From NCBI GenBank assembly GCA_965603205.1, contig CBFDCC010000004.1, positions 1-64,000 of the forward strand: 64,000 nucleotides of DNA, written 5' to 3'. Both the position numbers and the translations under genes were made by a program. Position 1 is the stretch's first letter; every line of letters starts with the position of its first letter. Shown here one piece after another: positions 61,469 to 64,000 of the stretch. The DNA comes from Temperatibacter sp965603205. GTDB lineage: Bacteria; Pseudomonadota; Alphaproteobacteria; Sphingomonadales; Kordiimonadaceae. The notes below the pieces were generated by a model. It saw only the letters and a program-made list of their open reading frames with translations. It searched no databases and was not told the origin of the DNA.

Positions 61469-64000
61469 ATGAAAGGTTCCTTATATAGTCACCCACGTAT
61501 CGTCTGGTTAATCTTACTATTCATCATTGTATCGGGCCTTAACGCGCTGAAAATAATGCCGCGCTTAGAAGACCCTTATATGACCAGCAGAATAGTCCAG
61601 ATCACCACATATTATCCAGGCGCCGACGCTGAAAGGGTTGAGGCAGAAGTAACAGAGCGACTGGAACGTAAAATCCGTGAGGTGCCAGAAGTAAAAACTT
61701 TACGCTCAATCTCACGCCCCAACCTTGCTTTTATGTCGGTAGAGCTGGAAGATGCAGTAACTGACCCAGAACCCGTCACATCTAAATTACGTGATAAAGT
61801 AGCTGAGATAACGGATTTTCCTCAAGGTGTTCTTGCCCCCATATTTGATGACAAAGCCATGCATGCTCACGGGGCTGTTATTGCACTAACATGGGACGCT
61901 GATACTCCAATTAATTATGCCATATTAGGGCGCCATGCCAAGGAATTAGAAAGCCAGTTACGCAACCTTCACGCAACTGACTTTGTTAATATTTCGGGCC
62001 TACCACAAGAAGAAATACAGGTAAGCCTAGATGATAAGAAATTAGCCGCTCATGGCCTTAGCATATCTGAAATTGCAGGTTATATTCGCCATTCTGATGC
62101 GCGTGGTTCGGCTGGTTCCATTGATGGCGGCAAGGACAGTCTAACGATAGAAGTAACTGATGCACTAGATACATTAACGGGCCTTAGTCGCATTCCCTTA
62201 ACAACTGACACCAAAGGGGCAGCCCTACGCCTTGGGGATTTGGCCACAATAAAACGGGGGCATCAATACCCCCCAACTGAACTGGCCTATTTCAATGGTA
62301 AGTTTGGCGTAAGCGTTAGCGCCCGCATGCTACAAGATTACCGTGTTGATCATTGGTCAGTTGAGGTTGGTGACCTTATCGACGACTTCCGCGTTACCTT
62401 ACCTTCATCTATCAAATTAGAGCGCATATTCAATCAAGCCGATTATGCCAACGAACGCTTAAGTAACTTGATGGGAAATTTGGCGATAGGTGCCTTTGTT
62501 GTTATTGCTGTATTGCTTGTATCCCTTGGCTTGCGGGCAGCATTAATTTCTGCTTCTATCCTGCCCCTTACATTGTTGGCTGCTCTCGCCATAATGAACG
62601 CATTAGACATGCGCATCCAACAGGTGATGGTTACTGGCATGATTGTGGCGCTGGGGATCATGGTCGACAATGCCATCGTGATCACTGATGAAATTCAACA
62701 GCGTCTACTCGGTGGTCAACGCCGCGCAGAAGCTGTGGCCAAGACTGTAAGAAAGCTTTGGCTACCCCTATTAGGCTCTACACTAACAACAATCATTGCT
62801 TTCATGCCGCTATTATTAATGCCGGGTAATGCAGGTGATTTTTTGCTGGGTATTCCCGCTGCTGTTATCGCTGCTCTTATATCATCCTATATTATCGCCT
62901 TCACGATTATATCTGCAATGGCAGGTCGGGTGATCCGCGGTAACAAAAGTGCGCTGGATTTTCGACTATCCGACACCCATAAACGCATATGGTGGCGCGA
63001 CGGCATTGATGCACCAATTATTTCAGCCATGTTTAAGCGCTCTCTGGAATGGTCAGTGGATCATCCCGTTCGTTCAATCATTGTCGCTATGATGATACCT
63101 ATATTGGGGTTTTATGCTGCTTCGCGCCTAACAGAACAATTCTTTCCCATTAGTGATCGTGATCAATTTAGGGTGACCGTCAGTTTACCAGCTCAAGCCT
63201 CTATTCTTGAAACCCGCGACACAATTCTGAAAATTCATGATTTAGTCGTCGCCAAGGAAGGCGTCTTAAGCGCACATTGGCATATGGGCGGACGCGTTCC
63301 AAAATTTTTCTATAATATGCTATCCACAAAAAAGGGCGTTTCCAGCTACGGCGAGTCTATGATCACAGCGTCGAGTGCCGCCATTATTCCTACGTTGATA
63401 CCTGAATTGCAAACAGAGCTGAATTACGCATTTCCAGAGGCTAATATATTAGTGCGCGAGCTAGGCACAGGCCCCCCTATTCAGGCGCCACTAGAAATTC
63501 GTGTTACAGGCCCTGATCTTGCGACCCTAGAAGGTTTAGGCAATCAAGTTAGATCTATACTTGCAGGCATTCCTGAGGTGACACGCACGTATGTATCCTT
63601 GGCCGCTGGCAGGCCTCAAATCATGGTAAATACCAACAAGGATGATGTTGCTGTCACAGGCTTGTCACCTAAGCAGATAGCAGAGCAGCTAAATGCACTT
63701 ACCAAAGGTATTGTCGCGACATATATCACAGAAGAAACACAGCAAATCCCTCTGCGACTTATATTAAATAATGATAATCGTGGTACAATAGCCAATATAG
63801 CTGACATGAATTTACGCGCAGGGAAAACCATAAAAGAAAGCGATAATTCTTATAAAGACATTCCATTATCAGCCCTAGGTAATGTCTATTTAGGTGCAAA
63901 AGTTGGTATTATTCAACGCCGCGACGCAGAACGCATCAATACTGTTCAAGGGTTCTTAAAATTTGGCATACTGCCCGAAACTGTATTCTTAGAGGCTCAA
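61469..64000 (+). CDS. RND multidrug efflux permease (AcrB-like), truncated by window end
   Basis: 844 codons are visible without a stop, so the gene runs off the window (AcrB relatives are about 1,030). The N-terminal membrane helix (IVWLILLFIIVSGLNALKIMPRLEDPY) is followed by the porter domain and the TM2-TM6 block. The TM4 proton-relay site reads GIMVDNAIVITDE, so one of the two usual Asp is Asn, as in several RND subgroups. Thirteen bases after the adaptor gene. Substrate unknown. Confidence 0.92.
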   Translation, partial: MKGSLYSHPRIVWLILLFIIVSGLNALKIMPRLEDPYMTSRIVQITTYYPGADAERVEAEVTERLERKIREVPEVKTLRSISRPNLAFMSVELEDAVTDPEPVTSKLRDKVAEITDFPQGVLAPIFDDKAMHAHGAVIALTWDADTPINYAILGRHAKELESQLRNLHATDFVNISGLPQEEIQVSLDDKKLAAHGLSISEIAGYIRHSDARGSAGSIDGGKDSLTIEVTDALDTLTGLSRIPLTTDTKGAALRLGDLATIKRGHQYPPTELAYFNGKFGVSVSARMLQDYRVDHWSVEVGDLIDDFRVTLPSSIKLERIFNQADYANERLSNLMGNLAIGAFVVIAVLLVSLGLRAALISASILPLTLLAALAIMNALDMRIQQVMVTGMIVALGIMVDNAIVITDEIQQRLLGGQRRAEAVAKTVRKLWLPLLGSTLTTIIAFMPLLLMPGNAGDFLLGIPAAVIAALISSYIIAFTIISAMAGRVIRGNKSALDFRLSDTHKRIWWRDGIDAPIISAMFKRSLEWSVDHPVRSIIVAMMIPILGFYAASRLTEQFFPISDRDQFRVTVSLPAQASILETRDTILKIHDLVVAKEGVLSAHWHMGGRVPKFFYNMLSTKKGVSSYGESMITASSAAIIPTLIPELQTELNYAFPEANILVRELGTGPPIQAPLEIRVTGPDLATLEGLGNQVRSILAGIPEVTRTYVSLAAGRPQIMVNTNKDDVAVTGLSPKQIAEQLNALTKGIVATYITEETQQIPLRLILNNDNRGTIANIADMNLRAGKTIKESDNSYKDIPLSALGNVYLGAKVGIIQRRDAERINTVQGFLKFGILPETVFLEAQ

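Overview
The window looks like a chromosomal segment of a moderately AT-rich alphaproteobacterium. This is inferred from gene families and gene order, not from a search. Indicators are the glyQ-glyS-ppdK run, the pal-cpoB-tilS-ftsH-folP-glmM run, the long-linker FtsZ, the SerC type, type A rnpB, and a full division/cell-wall (dcw) cluster. There are no rRNA or tRNA genes, phage genes, insertion sequences or CRISPR arrays. Most of it is core housekeeping DNA with little accessory material.

Layout. 1-175: a 64-bp-period tandem repeat. 192-1358: serC (minus) with a structured leader. 1676-2581: an orphan periplasmic binding protein. 2583-11648 (minus): pal, cpoB, tilS, ftsH, folP, glmM, thiD and an alpha/beta hydrolase; the tolQRAB genes that usually precede pal are absent. 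11995-13470 (plus): ygfZ, a 36-residue membrane protein and a NUDIX hydrolase. 13456-22928 (minus): methyltransferase/ppdK, glyS/glyQ, map/chorismate mutase, an S49 peptidase and a TrmN6-type methyltransferase. 23122-31867 (mostly plus): polyprenyl diphosphate synthase, a secreted unknown, a candidate sigma-54-dependent small RNA, an MBL hydrolase, nadA, rpmF (minus), a secreted unknown, a hydroxyacid dehydrogenase, a Na/Ca exchanger and a folM-like/folB pair. 31868-32273: an AT-rich gap with a CtrA-type box and clustered DnaA boxes. 32274-37767: uvrC, a degenerate GGDEF protein (minus), pgsA, a small unknown gene plus an RraA-like gene, and a dienelactone hydrolase. 37926-55376 (minus): mraZ, rsmH, ftsL, ftsI, murE, murF, mraY, murD, ftsW, murG, murC, murB, ftsQ, ftsA, ftsZ, tightly packed and lacking ddl. 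55983-58466: a secreted metzincin-type metalloprotease. 58625-59010: rnpB, flanked by copies of the 64-bp repeat. 59347 to the end: a small lipoprotein, then a TetR regulator divergent from an RND efflux adaptor and a permease cut by the window end.

The genes serve peptidoglycan synthesis and division (glmM, dcw, pal, cpoB), translation (glyQS, map, tilS, rpmF, rnpB, rsmH, TrmN6), cofactors (folP, folB, folM-like, thiD, nadA, polyprenyl synthase), envelope quality control (ftsH, S49 peptidase) and DNA repair (uvrC).

The most notable non-coding signals are: (1) at 24898-25087, a consensus -24/-12 sigma-54 promoter followed at the right distance by three hairpins and a strong terminator with no ORF, a candidate orphan sRNA of about 160 nt; (2) a CtrA-type box plus several DnaA boxes upstream of uvrC; (3) a 64-bp-period tandem repeat family at four loci, two of them flanking rnpB; (4) a palindromic MITE-like repeat at three intergenic sites; (5) periodic TGGG boxes and direct repeats upstream of mraZ.
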